From Syntrophaceae bacterium (GTDB taxonomy: Bacteria > Desulfobacterota > SM23-61): a stretch of 15,108 nt of DNA. The notes beneath the pieces were generated by a model, which saw only the letters and a program-made list of their open reading frames with translations, ran no database searches and was not told the origin of the DNA. Location of the stretch: NCBI GenBank assembly GCA_003154025.1, contig PMCE01000156.1:8883-23990 (forward strand). The letters run 5' to 3'. Positions 15,040 through 15,108 of the stretch are shown here, one piece after another. A program made the translations under genes and the position numbers. Numbering within the stretch: the stretch's first letter is position 1; each line of letters starts with the position of its first letter.

Positions 15040-15108
15040 CTACCTTGCCTTCAGGGCCTCTTCCATCAGGGGCTTCAGATTCTCATGAAGGTTCTTGATG
15101 TATTTTCC
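15040..15108 (-). CDS. C-terminal end of an unidentified protein (partial)
   Basis: The last 22 codons and a TAG stop (15040-15042) of a gene that enters from the right edge on the minus strand. The readable end contains KYIKNLHENLKPLMEEAL and is helical and charged. The window cuts off everything upstream, so I cannot name a family. It is in the same direction as the NIPSNAP gene, but the NIPSNAP promoter lies between them. Confidence 0.6.
   Translation of the reverse strand, partial: GKYIKNLHENLKPLMEEALKAR

Overview
The window is a GC-rich bacterial chromosome segment with AT-richer, repeat-laden spacers. Two Hanks-type Ser/Thr kinases (one with TPRs, one with CHASE2), periplasmic LysM/FecR proteins and several dispersed inverted-repeat families in the spacers suggest an uncultured Desulfobacterota ('deltaproteobacterial') or similar environmental lineage. 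That placement is an inference from gene style, not from a marker-gene tree.

Layout. (1) 75-2565, plus strand: the three genes of the prokaryotic 5-oxoprolinase, pxpA-pxpB-pxpC, in canonical order. (2) 2825-3370, plus: a tandem ACT-domain protein of the GcvR type. (3) 3531-4868, plus: the ribosome-assembly GTPase Der. (4) 5131-5751, minus: an exported carboxymuconolactone-decarboxylase-fold protein with its own sigma70-like promoter. (5) 6016-7074, minus: an Ldh-family NAD(P)-dependent 2-hydroxyacid dehydrogenase, also with a promoter candidate. (6) 7400-13642, minus: an envelope-signalling cluster. In transcription order it holds a TPR Ser/Thr kinase, a LysM lipoprotein (GTG start, 4-base overlap with the kinase), a LysM-FecR exported protein, and a CHASE2 receptor Ser/Thr kinase. 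(7) 14243-14860, minus: a double-domain NIPSNAP protein with a good promoter. (8) 15040-15108, minus: the last 22 codons of an unidentified gene.

How the genes work together. PxpABC opens 5-oxoproline to glutamate using ATP. Der is housekeeping. The exported CMD-fold protein, the Ldh-family enzyme and the NIPSNAP protein look like separate single-gene units. The cluster at 7400-13642 is the most coherent unit: two membrane-anchored kinases with cytoplasmic catalytic domains, one with a large extracytoplasmic CHASE2 sensor, interleaved with two exported LysM proteins, one carrying FecR. I read it as a candidate cell-envelope sensing module.

The spacers are unusual. Five carry simple-sequence arms arranged mostly as inverted pairs, from at least four sequence families: (CTCTGTG)n, (CTCTGCG)n, (TCAGGATTC)n and (CCTTGATCCTTG)n/(CCTCG)n, plus a (TTTGGAATTTGG)n type. 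The arms often begin within a few bases of a stop codon and end next to the following gene. One arm has entered the 3' end of pxpB and appears to encode its C-terminal tail. No CRISPR array, intact insertion sequence, rRNA or tRNA was recognised.
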